Source of the DNA: Nocardioides marmorisolisilvae
GTDB lineage: Bacteria; Actinomycetota; Actinomycetes; Propionibacteriales; Nocardioidaceae
DNA: 64,000 nt
Reading direction: 5' to 3'
Assembly (NCBI RefSeq): GCF_003725775.1
Contig: NZ_RJSG01000002.1
Location: 1,901,871-1,965,870, forward strand
Part shown: piece after piece, positions 39,171-47,664 of the stretch
How positions within the stretch are numbered: the stretch's first letter is position 1
Layout of the letters: each line of letters opens with the position of its first letter
The notes under the pieces: generated by a model
The model's database searches: none
What the model was told of the DNA's origin: nothing
Seen by the model: only the letters and a program-made list of their open reading frames with translations
Position numbers and translations under genes: made by a program

Positions 39171-40148
39171 ACCAAGACGAAGGGCGCTCTCCCGCACCAG
39201 GGAGAGTGCCCTTCGTGCGTACCCGGGGCTCGCGCCGGCCAGGCCGCAGGACGGCGTCAGCACGATCCGGTCGCTGACCTCCTCCGGGTCGAAGCCGAGC
39301 ATGTCCAGCAACCGCAGCACCCGCTCCACCACCTGCTGGTCAGTGGGCACCCGCGCAGGATCGGTCGCGGGGATGACCCCGAGGTAGATCCGTGCCTCCT
39401 CGTCGAAGGCTGTGCCCAGGGCGTCGTAGTCCTCGGCCGCGAGCACGTCGAGGTCGAGCGAGATCCCCTGCGCCCCCGCTCCGCGGAGCAGCCCGATCGG
39501 CATGCCGGCCGCGCAGCAGTGCGCGACGCTCGACGCCCCTGAAGCCTCGATCGCCGCGAACACCGGTTCCAGCGCGGCCGAGGCGCGCGGCAGGTCGACG
39601 CTGCGGTGCCGACCGAAACCGGAGGACGTCGGTACCTGCGCCGCCAGCACCGCCGGCAGTGCCGGTTCGTCGACCTGGAGCACCAGCCGCGCGCCCGGCA
39701 CCCGCCGTCGTACGTCGGCCAGGTGCTCCCCCAGCCCCTCGGCCAGCGCCTGCGCCAGCTCACGACGGGCACCGACGTCGGCCAGCAGCCGGTCACCACG
39801 CGGCCGTTCGACGGTCGCAGCGAGAGTCCACGGACCAGCGACCTGCACCTTCAGCTCACCCTCGTACCCCTGCGTCTGCTCCTCGAGCACGTCGAGGTCC
39901 TGGGCGAGCAGCGACCGCGCGCGACGGTGGTCGACACCGGAAGCATCGGTCAGGCGCCACCCCGCCGGCTGAAGGTCGAACCCGAGCTCGGCGACGACGG
40001 CGAGCGTGCGCCCGGTCATCGAGGCGGGTGCGCCGCGAGCCGGCAGCTCGGGTAGGAACGGCAGGTCGGGGACCTCACCGAGCACGGTACGCACGGCTTC
40101 GGCGAAGTCCTCGCCGGGCATCGAGCCGATTCCGCTGGAGGTGCTCAC
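39162..40148 (-). CDS. Short MetE-like protein (cobalamin-independent methionine synthase C-terminal domain family)
   Basis: A 328-residue protein consisting of only the catalytic-barrel half of MetE, which is usually about 750 residues. Zinc-ligand-like motifs are kept: VAHCCAAG (His-x-Cys) and TPSCGLAG (Cys). The N-terminal folate-binding duplicate is absent. An equivalent short protein sits between mnmA and ligA in mycobacteria. The real reaction is unknown; a methyltransferase using another donor is an inference. GTG start at 40148 with a perfect -10 (TAGGGT) six bases upstream. Confidence 0.85.
   Translation of the reverse strand: MSTSSGIGSMPGEDFAEAVRTVLGEVPDLPFLPELPARGAPASMTGRTLAVVAELGFDLQPAGWRLTDASGVDHRRARSLLAQDLDVLEEQTQGYEGELKVQVAGPWTLAATVERPRGDRLLADVGARRELAQALAEGLGEHLADVRRRVPGARLVLQVDEPALPAVLAAQVPTSSGFGRHRSVDLPRASAALEPVFAAIEASGASSVAHCCAAGMPIGLLRGAGAQGISLDLDVLAAEDYDALGTAFDEEARIYLGVIPATDPARVPTDQQVVERVLRLLDMLGFDPEEVSDRIVLTPSCGLAGASPGYARRALSLVRESALRLGAG
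39180..39213. terminator. Hairpin at convergent gene ends
   Basis: A 14-bp stem (AAGGGCGCTCTCCC/GGGAGAGTGCCCTT, one G-T pair) with a 6-base loop. It lies 72 bases after the MFS stop and inside the 3' end of the MetE-like gene, so it may end the MFS transcript. Confidence 0.65.
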
Positions 40149-40168
40149 CCGCTGACCCTAGTGCGGTT

Positions 40169-40197
40169 CCAATCCTCCCCCCCGACCGGCTCCGAAC
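40169..40197 (+). promoter_or_regulatory. Candidate SigK-type promoter P1
   Basis: CCAATCC, 16 bases, CCGAAC. Resembles the published mycobacterial SigK consensus (CCATCC, 16-17 bases, CCGAAT). It is 237 bases ahead of sigK and would give an autoregulated operon with a long leader. Confidence 0.4.
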
Positions 40198-40354
40198 CCA
40201 CGGTACGGAGTGTTGCGGGCCCTGGAGGGACCCGCGACGGCTCCGGGGTGCGCCCGGCAGCGCGTCCTGGGGCTTCCTGATCGGCTCCGGCGTGCACCCG
40301 CCCGGCGGTGCGGCGCCGCCGGGGCCGGTCAGTGGACCCCAAAAGCAGTCGGAT

Positions 40355-40383
40355 CCAATCCGCCTGGGCCGCAGCCACGAAGC
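40355..40383 (+). promoter_or_regulatory. Candidate SigK-type promoter P2
   Basis: A second CCAATCC, followed after 15-16 bases by ACGAAGC, 51 bases ahead of the sigK GTG. The -10 is less close to the SigK consensus than in P1 but the position is better. Confidence 0.3.
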
Positions 40384-40433
40384 ACTCCCTGACCGATACT
40401 GAACACAGCACCCCGAAACGACAGGAACGCCCG

Positions 40434-41033
40434 GTGTCCCACCTCCAGCCCGTTCCGTCCGGCACCCCGGTGCCGGACCAGGCGCCCGTCGCCGACCTCG
40501 GCGCGCTGCTGCGCCAGTCGGCCCGGGGGGACCAGCAGGCCTTCGCCGCGCTGTACGACGCGACCTCGGCCCGGTTGCACGGACTGGTGCTGCGGGTGAT
40601 CCGGGATCCCGCCCAGGCCGAGGAGGTCACCCAGGAGGTGTTCCTCCAGGTGTGGCGGACCGCCGCCCGCTTCGACGAGGCCAAGGGCAGCCCGCTGGCC
40701 TGGCTGATGACGCTGGCGCACCGCCGCGCCGTCGACCGGGTCCGGGCCGCCGAGGCCGTCAGCCGGCAGGACACCAGCTACCACCAGAACAACCACGTGG
40801 TCGACCACGACAGCACCGCCGAGGCGGCGGAGAAGTCGATGGAGGCCCGACGGGTCCGGGCAGCGCTCGCGGAGCTGACCCCGGTCCAGCGAGAGGCGCT
40901 TGAACTCGCCTACTTCGGCGGCTACACGCACGCCGAGGTCGCAGTGATGCTCGACCTACCGGTCGGCACGGCCAAGACCCGCATCCGGGACGGACTGATC
41001 CGGATGCGTGACGCGATAGGAGTGGGCCAATGA
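40434..41033 (+). CDS. sigK: ECF sigma factor SigK
   Basis: A 199-residue sigma factor: region 2 (FAALYDATSARLHGLVLRVIRDPAQAEEVTQEVFLQVWRTAARF is spread over residues 36-80) and region 4 (LTPVQREALELAYFGGYTHAEVAVMLDLPVGTAKTRIRDGLIRMRD, split likewise). The next gene is its anti-sigma RskA in an overlapping frame, as in SigK-RskA loci. The GTG at 40434 has AGGAA upstream. First gene of a long plus-strand operon. Confidence 0.9.
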   Translation: MSHLQPVPSGTPVPDQAPVADLGALLRQSARGDQQAFAALYDATSARLHGLVLRVIRDPAQAEEVTQEVFLQVWRTAARFDEAKGSPLAWLMTLAHRRAVDRVRAAEAVSRQDTSYHQNNHVVDHDSTAEAAEKSMEARRVRAALAELTPVQREALELAYFGGYTHAEVAVMLDLPVGTAKTRIRDGLIRMRDAIGVGQ

Positions 41034-41746
41034 CCGCTCACGAGATCCACGCCCTCTCCGGGGCCTATGCCGTCGACGCGCTCGACGACCTCGAGCGTGC
41101 GCGCTTCGAGGACCACCTGGCCGCCTGCGCCGAGTGCCGCGCTGAGGTGGCCAGCCTGCAGGACGCAGCTGCGTCCTTCTCCTCGATGACGACCGCTGCC
41201 CCGTCCGCGGACCTGCGCGCCAAGATCCTCGCCGACATCAAGACCGTGCGGCCGCTGCCGCCGGTGGTGGCCCGGCTGGACTCCCGGCGTCCGCGACGCT
41301 GGGCCAACCTGGTCGCCGCGGCTGCCGTGCTCACCGTCCTCGGCGGCGGTGTCACCGTCTGGCAGCAGAACCACTCGACCAGCCAGGCTCCGATCAGCGC
41401 GGTCGACCAGATCCGGACCGCGGCGGACGTCACCGCCGTCACCCAGGACCTCGGCAAGGGCGCGAAGGCCACGCTCTACCGCTCGGCGTCACTCGGCAAG
41501 GCCGCCCTGGTGACCTCGCACCTCCCGGCAGCCCCGAACGGCAAGACCTACCAGCTCTGGCTGCAGAACCGCGCCGGCCACATGGTCAACGCCGGCCTGC
41601 TGGACGGCAGCGGCAACCGCGCGGTCGTGCTCCAGGGTGACGCCTCCGATGCGACTGCCGCGGGCATCACCGTCGAACCGGCCGGCGGGTCGCAGACCCC
41701 GAGCCTTCCGGTGGTCGCCGTGATCGAGTTCGAGAAGGCGACGTGA
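41030..41746 (+). CDS. rskA: Anti-sigma-K factor RskA
   Basis: A 238-residue membrane-bound anti-sigma factor. N-terminal zinc motif H29-x3-C33-x2-C36 (HLAACAEC) for sigma binding, one transmembrane helix at about residues 90-108 (LVAAAAVLTVLGGGVTVW) and an extracellular RskA domain (TYQLWLQNRAGHMVNAGLL). Regulated proteolysis of such factors releases SigK. ATGA overlap with sigK; GTGA overlap with the next gene. Confidence 0.93.
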   Translation: MTAHEIHALSGAYAVDALDDLERARFEDHLAACAECRAEVASLQDAAASFSSMTTAAPSADLRAKILADIKTVRPLPPVVARLDSRRPRRWANLVAAAAVLTVLGGGVTVWQQNHSTSQAPISAVDQIRTAADVTAVTQDLGKGAKATLYRSASLGKAALVTSHLPAAPNGKTYQLWLQNRAGHMVNAGLLDGSGNRAVVLQGDASDATAAGITVEPAGGSQTPSLPVVAVIEFEKAT

Positions 41747-43746
41747 CCCCGAGGCACGCGCGTCACGTCGGCATCGTCGGCAGTGGCGTCACTGGGCTGA
41801 CGGCTGCCTACGTCATCTCGCGCTCCGCCGAGGTCACCCTCTTCGAGGCCGACGACCGCCTCGGCGGGCACGCGGACACCCACCAGGTGTCGACTCCGCA
41901 CGGTCCGGTCTCGGTCGACACCGGGTTCATCGTGCACAACGAGCGCACCTATCCGACCCTGCTGCGGATGTGGGCCGAGCTTGGCGTCGAGACCCAACCC
42001 TCGGACATGTCGATGTCGGTGCGCTCCGACGACGCCCACCGCGGACGCGGCCTGGAGTGGGCCGGAGCCCTGGGGCCGACCGGCTTGTTCCCCACGTGGC
42101 GCAACGCGTTCCGGCCGCGCTACCTGCGGATGCTCACCGAGATCCCCCGGTTCCACCGGCAGGCGAAGCGTCTGCTCGAGCAGACCGAGGACGACGACCG
42201 GACGTTGGCGCAGTTCCTCACCGACGGGCACTTCTCGGCGTACTTCCGCCAGCACTTCATGACACCGCTCGTCGCGTGCGTCTGGTCGTGCGACCCGGCC
42301 ATCGCGCTGGAGTACCCGGCGCGGTACCTGTTCTCGTTCCTGCAGCACCACGGCATGCTCACCGTCTTCGGCTCCCCGCAGTGGCGCACGGTCAGCGGCG
42401 GCTCCCACCAGTACGTCGACAAGGTGGCTGCCGAGCTCGAGCGTCGTGGCGGCACGATCCTGCTCGGCGCCAAGGTCACCTCGCTGGTCGAGACCCCCGA
42501 CGGCGCGGAGATCACCGACGGGAACGGCCAGGTGCACCGCTTCGACGCGGTCGTGGTCGCCACCCACCCCGACCAGGCGCTGGGGATGCTCGCCGAGCCG
42601 ACGCCGCTGCAGACCGAGCTGCTCACCGCGATGCCCTACTCGCCGAACCAGGCCCGGCTGCACACCGATGCCTCGCTGATGCCGCGGAACCACAAGGCCT
42701 GGGCTTCCTGGAACCAGTGGGACCGTCCGGGCCAGGACGCGGTCACGGTCACCTACGACATGACCCGGCTGATGAGCCTGCCCGTCACCGACGGCACCCG
42801 CTACTTCGTCACGCTCGGGTCCACCGACGCGATCGACCCCGACCAGGTGATCGCGGTGCGCGACTACGCGCACCCGATCTACAACCCGACCTCGGTGGCT
42901 GCCCAGCGCCGGCTGCCCGAGATCGACACCGACCGGATCGTCTTCGCCGGCGCCTACCACGGCTGGGGTTTCCACGAGGACGGCGCGCGCTCGGGTGCAG
43001 CCGCGGCCGAGCGGCTCGGCTTCCGGTGGCCCCACCTCGCCCCGGCGACCGCGGTCGCGACCCCGCAGGTCTACGCCACGACGATCAGCCACACCCGGCG
43101 TACGCCGCTCAAGCACCGGTTCACCCTGCGCAGCCGTTTCTGGCTGGTCGATCTCGACGAGCTCCCCGACCACGGGCCCCTGGGCCGGTTCGAGGCCCGC
43201 GACCACCTCGGCGACCCGACCAGCACCATCCGCGCCAACGTGGAGGCGTTCCTCGCCGCGGAGGGCGTTGTGGTCACCGGCGGCCGGATCCTGATGGCGG
43301 CCAACGCCCGGGCTTTCGGCTACTGCTTCAACCCGATCAGCGTCTTCTGGTGCTTCGACTCCTCCGGCTCGCTGGCCGGGTGCGTCGTCGAGGTGCACAA
43401 CACCTACGGCGACCGGCACGCCTACCTCGTGCACCCCGACGAGGCGGGACGGGCGCTGGTCGGCAAGGAGATGTACGTCTCGCCGTTCCACGGCGTCGAC
43501 GGGCACTACGAGCTCGTGGTGCCGGTCCCGGGCGACGAGCTGACCATCTGCGTGCGGCTGGTCACCGAGTCCGGCGACGTCTTCGACGCCTCGCTCCGCG
43601 GGCACGCGACCCGTTCGGGAACGCTGCGCGCCGCCCCGGCTGCAATCCGCGGGGCCGTCCTCATCCGAATGCACGGTGTCTGGCTCTGGGCCCGCCGCTT
43701 GCGGGTCCAGCCGCGGCCCGCCCACACCCAGGAAGGTGTCCGATGA
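41743..43746 (+). CDS. FAD-dependent oxidoreductase fused to DUF1365
   Basis: A 667-residue fusion. The N-terminal 430 residues are an amine-oxidase-like FAD protein: dinucleotide motif GIVGSGVTGLTAAY, FEADDRLGGHADT, and the C-terminal FAD motif FAGAYHGWGFHEDG. From about residue 445 (VYATTISHTRRTPLKHRF) a DUF1365 domain follows, with NARAFGYCFNPISVFWCFD. In many bacteria these are two genes next to CFA synthase, under ECF sigma control and linked to membrane-lipid modification. GTG start overlaps the rskA stop. Probable role: lipid desaturation or oxidation before methyl transfer (inference). Confidence 0.88.
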   Translation: MTPRHARHVGIVGSGVTGLTAAYVISRSAEVTLFEADDRLGGHADTHQVSTPHGPVSVDTGFIVHNERTYPTLLRMWAELGVETQPSDMSMSVRSDDAHRGRGLEWAGALGPTGLFPTWRNAFRPRYLRMLTEIPRFHRQAKRLLEQTEDDDRTLAQFLTDGHFSAYFRQHFMTPLVACVWSCDPAIALEYPARYLFSFLQHHGMLTVFGSPQWRTVSGGSHQYVDKVAAELERRGGTILLGAKVTSLVETPDGAEITDGNGQVHRFDAVVVATHPDQALGMLAEPTPLQTELLTAMPYSPNQARLHTDASLMPRNHKAWASWNQWDRPGQDAVTVTYDMTRLMSLPVTDGTRYFVTLGSTDAIDPDQVIAVRDYAHPIYNPTSVAAQRRLPEIDTDRIVFAGAYHGWGFHEDGARSGAAAAERLGFRWPHLAPATAVATPQVYATTISHTRRTPLKHRFTLRSRFWLVDLDELPDHGPLGRFEARDHLGDPTSTIRANVEAFLAAEGVVVTGGRILMAANARAFGYCFNPISVFWCFDSSGSLAGCVVEVHNTYGDRHAYLVHPDEAGRALVGKEMYVSPFHGVDGHYELVVPVPGDELTICVRLVTESGDVFDASLRGHATRSGTLRAAPAAIRGAVLIRMHGVWLWARRLRVQPRPAHTQEGVR

Positions 43747-45026
43747 CCTCGTCCATCGACGCAACACCGCTGTCCGTCGACCACTGGTCCGACATCACCC
43801 CGATCCGGCGGGGACCGAAAGCCCGGATCTCGGTCGCGATCGCGCGCCAGATCTTCTTCAAGGGCACCTCCCGGCTCGGCATCTCGGTGTCGACCGACGG
43901 ATCGCCCGCCGACCTGCGCCTGATCCGCCCGGACGAGTTCTTCGCCCGCCTCGGCCAGGACGGCCTGATCGGCTTCGGCGAGGCGTACATGACCGGTGCC
44001 TGGGAGGCCGACGACCTCGGCGGCACCCTGACCGTGCTCTGCAACGAGATCGGCGACCTGGTGCCGATGTGGATGCAGCGCCTCCGCGCGGTCTACGTCT
44101 CCCGGCCGCCTCGCCGGCAGCGCAACAGCGCCAAGAACACCCGCAAGAACATCGCGCACCACTACGACCTGTCCAACGACCTGTTCGGGCTGTTCCTGGA
44201 CTCGACGATGAGCTACTCCTCGGCGATGTTCGACACCGACTCGGTGACCACCGGCCAGCACACGCTGATGTCCGCACCGGTCGTCGGGTCCGACCTGGTC
44301 GCAGCCCAGGGCCGCAAGATCGAGAGCATCCTGGACGCCGCCGGCGTGACGGCGGGAACCCGGGTGCTCGAGATCGGCACCGGTTGGGGCGAGCTGGCGA
44401 TCCGCGCCGCACGCCGCGGAGCGACCGTCCGTTCGGTGACCCTGTCGAGCGAGCAGCAGGCGCTGGCGCGGGCCCGGTTCGCCGACGCTGTCGCGGCCGA
44501 GGGCCTGCGAGCGGACGCGGTCCAGGTGGATCTGCTCGACTACCGTGCCGTCGAGGGTCAGTACGACGCGGTGGTGTCGGTCGAGATGATCGAGGCCGTC
44601 GGCTACGAGTACCTGGACAGCTACTTCCGCACGATCGACGCGGTGCTGGCGCCCGGCGGCAAGGTCGCGATCCAGGCGATCACGATGCCGCACGAGCGGA
44701 TGCTTGCCACCCGGCGGACGTGGACCTGGATCCACAAGTACATCTTCCCCGGCGGCTTCCTGCCCTCGACCGAGCTGCTCGACGAGGTCACCCGCAAGAA
44801 CACCGCGCTGCGACTCGAGCACCGGACCACGTTCGGCAGCCACTACGCCGAGACCTTGCGGCAGTGGGACACCGCCTTCCGGGCCGCGCACGAGCAGGTG
44901 CTGGACCTCGGCTTCGACGAGACCTTCGAGCGGCTCTGGCACTTCTACCTCGAGTACTCGCGTGCCGGCTTCGCCAGCGGGTACATCGACGTGCAGCAGC
45001 TGACGTTCACCCGCGAGGAGTCCTGA
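43743..45026 (+). CDS. Cyclopropane-fatty-acid synthase-like SAM methyltransferase 1
   Basis: A 427-residue Mycolic_acid_cyclopropane-synthase-family protein. N-terminal lipid-binding region, then HHYDLSNDLFGLFLDSTMSYSS and the SAM motif VLEIGTGWGELAIRAARR; VEMIEAVGYEY follows. The family transfers a methylene from SAM to double bonds of phospholipid acyl chains. ATGA overlap with the fusion gene. The SAM motif (GTGWG) deviates from the usual GCGWG, which the next paralog keeps. Confidence 0.92.
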   Translation: MTSSIDATPLSVDHWSDITPIRRGPKARISVAIARQIFFKGTSRLGISVSTDGSPADLRLIRPDEFFARLGQDGLIGFGEAYMTGAWEADDLGGTLTVLCNEIGDLVPMWMQRLRAVYVSRPPRRQRNSAKNTRKNIAHHYDLSNDLFGLFLDSTMSYSSAMFDTDSVTTGQHTLMSAPVVGSDLVAAQGRKIESILDAAGVTAGTRVLEIGTGWGELAIRAARRGATVRSVTLSSEQQALARARFADAVAAEGLRADAVQVDLLDYRAVEGQYDAVVSVEMIEAVGYEYLDSYFRTIDAVLAPGGKVAIQAITMPHERMLATRRTWTWIHKYIFPGGFLPSTELLDEVTRKNTALRLEHRTTFGSHYAETLRQWDTAFRAAHEQVLDLGFDETFERLWHFYLEYSRAGFASGYIDVQQLTFTREES

Positions 45027-46330
45027 TGACCACCGTCGAGAGCGCACCGGGCTTCGACAAGCTCAACCAGCCGGCCAAAGGCGTCGCAAGCACGCTCGCG
45101 GAGGCGCTGCGCCCGTTCGTCGGCGGCGACCTGCCGGTCGAGCTGCACGCCTGGGACGGGTCCGTCGCCGGGTCCGGCCCGGTGGTCCGGTTGAACTCGT
45201 CCCAGGCGCTCACCCGGCTGCTCTGGGCACCCGGCGAGCTCGGGGCCGCTCAGGCCTACGTGACCGGCGAGCTCGACGTGGAGGGCGATCTCGACGACGC
45301 CCTCACCCATGTCTGGACGGTGATCGCGCAGCGCGGACTCACGGGGGTTTCCGCGACGCCCGGCACCCTCTGGCGGGCGGCCCGGGCGGCACTGAGGGTG
45401 GGAGCCCTCGGCCGCCGCCCGGCCGCACCTGTCTCGCAGGCCGTGCTCAAGGGCAGGCTGCACAGCAAGTCCCGCGACCGGGAGGCGATCAGCCACCACT
45501 ACGACTTCTCCAACGACTTCTACGACGCGATTCTCGACGACAACATGGCCTACTCCTCGGGCTACTACTCCTCACCGGAGATGACGCTGGAGCAGGCACA
45601 GGACGCGAAGCTCGACCTGGTCTGCCGCAAGCTCGGGCTGGGCCCGGGCACCACGTTCCTCGACGTCGGCTGCGGCTGGGGGTCGCTGTCCCTGTACGCC
45701 GCGCAGAACTTCGGCGCGACGGTCACCGGCATCACCATCGCCGCGGAGCAGAAGAAGTTCATCGACGCCCGGATCGCCGAGCGCGGCCTGGGCGACCTCG
45801 TCACCATCCAGCTCTGCGACTACCGCGATGCCGAGGGTGAGCACGACGCGGTCGCCTCGATCGAGATGGGCGAGCACGTCGGCCAGGCCAACTACCCGAC
45901 CTACGTCGAGGTGCTGCGCCGCTCGGTCAAGCCCGGAGGTCGCGTGCTGATCCAGGCGATGTCGCGCAACGGCGTCAGTGGCGGCAAGCACCCCGGCGGC
46001 GGCCCGTTCATCGAGTCGTTCATCGCCCCGGACATGACGATGCGCCCGGTCGGCGAGACCGTCGACCTGATCGAGGCCGGTGGTCTCGAGGTCCGCGACG
46101 TGCACGGGATGCGCGAGCACTACGTGCACACCGTCCGGCACTGGCTCGAGCGGTTCGAGGCCAAGCAGGACGAGCTGCGCGCCCTGGTCCCCGAGGAGTA
46201 CCTCCGCGTCTGGCGGCTCTACCTCGTCGGTGGCGGGATGGCCTTCCGCGACGGCAGGATGGGGGTCGATCAGATCCTCGCGGTGCGTCCAGGCGCCCCG
46301 CACGACCTCCCGGCGGTGCGTACCTGGTGA
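45026..46330 (+). CDS. Cyclopropane-fatty-acid synthase-like SAM methyltransferase 2
   Basis: A 434-residue paralog of the preceding gene: HHYDFSNDFYDAILDDNMAYSSGYY and canonical SAM motif FLDVGCGWGSLSLYAA, followed by SIEMGEHVG. It overlaps the previous stop by one base (TGATG). Its first residues (GFDKLNQPAKG) are encoded by a dispersed repeat, so the N-terminus is a repeat-derived extension. The two paralogs may act on different positions or lipids, or as a heteromer. Confidence 0.92.
   Translation: MTTVESAPGFDKLNQPAKGVASTLAEALRPFVGGDLPVELHAWDGSVAGSGPVVRLNSSQALTRLLWAPGELGAAQAYVTGELDVEGDLDDALTHVWTVIAQRGLTGVSATPGTLWRAARAALRVGALGRRPAAPVSQAVLKGRLHSKSRDREAISHHYDFSNDFYDAILDDNMAYSSGYYSSPEMTLEQAQDAKLDLVCRKLGLGPGTTFLDVGCGWGSLSLYAAQNFGATVTGITIAAEQKKFIDARIAERGLGDLVTIQLCDYRDAEGEHDAVASIEMGEHVGQANYPTYVEVLRRSVKPGGRVLIQAMSRNGVSGGKHPGGGPFIESFIAPDMTMRPVGETVDLIEAGGLEVRDVHGMREHYVHTVRHWLERFEAKQDELRALVPEEYLRVWRLYLVGGGMAFRDGRMGVDQILAVRPGAPHDLPAVRTW
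45051..45071. repeat. Dispersed repeat within cfa-like gene 2
   Basis: GCTTCGACAAGCTCAACCAGC, related to the copies at 20575 and 39111. Translated here as GFDKLNQ. It lies within the first 20 codons of the second methyltransferase. Confidence 0.65.
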
Positions 46331-47136
46331 ACGAGTTCTCGGTGGGCGACTTCCTCGTCGTCACGTTGGTGGCCCTGGTGGCCGTCGCGGCCCTGATGGG
46401 ACTCACCGCCGAGCTCGCCCAGCGCACCGGACGGGTCTCCGTGGTCGACACCATCTGGGGACCGGGGTTCATCGTGGTCTCGGTGGTCTCGGTCCTGGTC
46501 TCCAACGCGATCAGCGACGTCGAGGCCGTCGGTGACCGCAACGACCGCGCCTGGATCCTGCTGGCCATGGTCAGCTTCTGGGGCGTCCGGCTGGCCTCGC
46601 ACATCGGCAAGCGCTCGCACGGCGCCGGGGAGGACCCCCGCTACGAGGAGCTCCTGGCACGCGGGCCTGGTGGCATCGTCCGCAAGGTGCTGCTGCCCCA
46701 GGGACTGGCGATCTGGTTCGTCTCCCTGCCGGTCCAGGTCGGCGTGGTCGCGCGCGACGGCGTCGGTTGGCTGATGGTGGTCGGTCTGGCGCTCTGGGCC
46801 ACCGGGCTCGTCTTCGAATCGGTCGGTGACCGCCAGCTGGCGGCGTACAAGCAGGACCCGGACCGTGGTCCGGTGATGGACCGCGGGCTGTGGCGCTACA
46901 CCCGGCACCCGAACTACTTCGGGGACGCCTGCGTCTGGTGGGGCATCTACCTGGTCGGCGCCTCGGCCTGGCCCGGCCCCCTGACGATCCTCTCCCCGAT
47001 CGCCATGACGTACTTCTTGGTCTTCGCCACCGGCGCCCGGCTCCTGGAGCGCACGATGATGCAGCGCCCGGGCTACCCCGAGTACGCAGCCCGCACCTCG
47101 ATGTTCTTCCCGCTGCCCCCCAAGCGCAGCTCGTAA
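46327..47136 (+). CDS. DUF1295 (steroid 5-alpha-reductase C-terminal-like) membrane protein
   Basis: A 269-residue integral membrane protein with about six helices and the DUF1295 signature: DTIWGPGFIVVS near the start, GLWRYTRHPNYFGD, and the closing RPGYPEYAARTSMFFP. Relatives include isoprenylcysteine methyltransferase and sterol reductases, so reduction or methylation of a lipid is likely. GTGA overlap with the second methyltransferase; part of the SigK operon. Confidence 0.88.
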   Translation: MNEFSVGDFLVVTLVALVAVAALMGLTAELAQRTGRVSVVDTIWGPGFIVVSVVSVLVSNAISDVEAVGDRNDRAWILLAMVSFWGVRLASHIGKRSHGAGEDPRYEELLARGPGGIVRKVLLPQGLAIWFVSLPVQVGVVARDGVGWLMVVGLALWATGLVFESVGDRQLAAYKQDPDRGPVMDRGLWRYTRHPNYFGDACVWWGIYLVGASAWPGPLTILSPIAMTYFLVFATGARLLERTMMQRPGYPEYAARTSMFFPLPPKRSS

Positions 47137-47184
47137 GGACCGCGGGCCCCAATCCCGCGAGCCGCACGGCGACGAACCCCGTGC

Positions 47185-47664
47185 ATGAACCTCGCCACCC
47201 GGATGCGCACGCACGGACCGTTGCTCCTGCTCCAGGTCGTCGCGGCGGCGGGACTGGCGTACGACGCGAAGATCCACTTCCACCTCGCGCCGGCGTACGA
47301 CCAGATCAAGAGCAGCACCGTCAGCCAGGGTGACCTGTTCCGGATCGAGGCCTGGCTCGCGATCGCCGCGGCCCTGCTGGTGCTGGTCGTGCGCACGCCG
47401 ATCGCCGCGTTCCTCGCGGCCTCGGTCGCCGGCGGTGGTCTGGTGCCGCTGCTCGTCTACCGCTACTACGACTTCGGTTCCCTCGGCCCGCTGCCGGCGA
47501 TGTACGAGCCCGCCTGGTACCCCGACAAGACGCACACTGCCATCGCCCAGGCGATCGCGGCCGTCGCTGCCGCCGTCCTCCTGCTGGCACTGGTGCTGCG
47601 CAGTCGCAGAAACACCACCACGTCTCCAATCCCCCGCGACGGTGGGAGCGAAGCACTCTCGTGA
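47185..47664 (+). CDS. Four-helix membrane protein of the cupredoxin module
   Basis: A 159-residue protein with four hydrophobic segments (residues about 11-29, 52-72, 74-92, 130-150). I do not recognise the family. Conserved-looking polar residues between helices 1 and 2 are AYDAKIHFHLAPAYDQ, with several histidines. It begins 48 bases after the DUF1295 gene and its stop overlaps the cupredoxin start, so it belongs to the same transcript. A role in copper or redox handling is an inference from the neighbour. Confidence 0.75.
   Translation: MNLATRMRTHGPLLLLQVVAAAGLAYDAKIHFHLAPAYDQIKSSTVSQGDLFRIEAWLAIAAALLVLVVRTPIAAFLAASVAGGGLVPLLVYRYYDFGSLGPLPAMYEPAWYPDKTHTAIAQAIAAVAAAVLLLALVLRSRRNTTTSPIPRDGGSEALS

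Noticed and set aside
39118-39213. attachment site or integron-like array behind the MFS gene
   Set aside because: The three GGCTCAACCAGC cores are a dispersed repeat also found at 20575 and 45051. No integrase or cassette structure is present.
40160-40200. tRNA-like T-arm (GGTTCCAATCC)
   Set aside because: No acceptor, anticodon or D-arm can be built around it, and the same bases fit a SigK-type -35 element. No tRNA gene was seen in the window.
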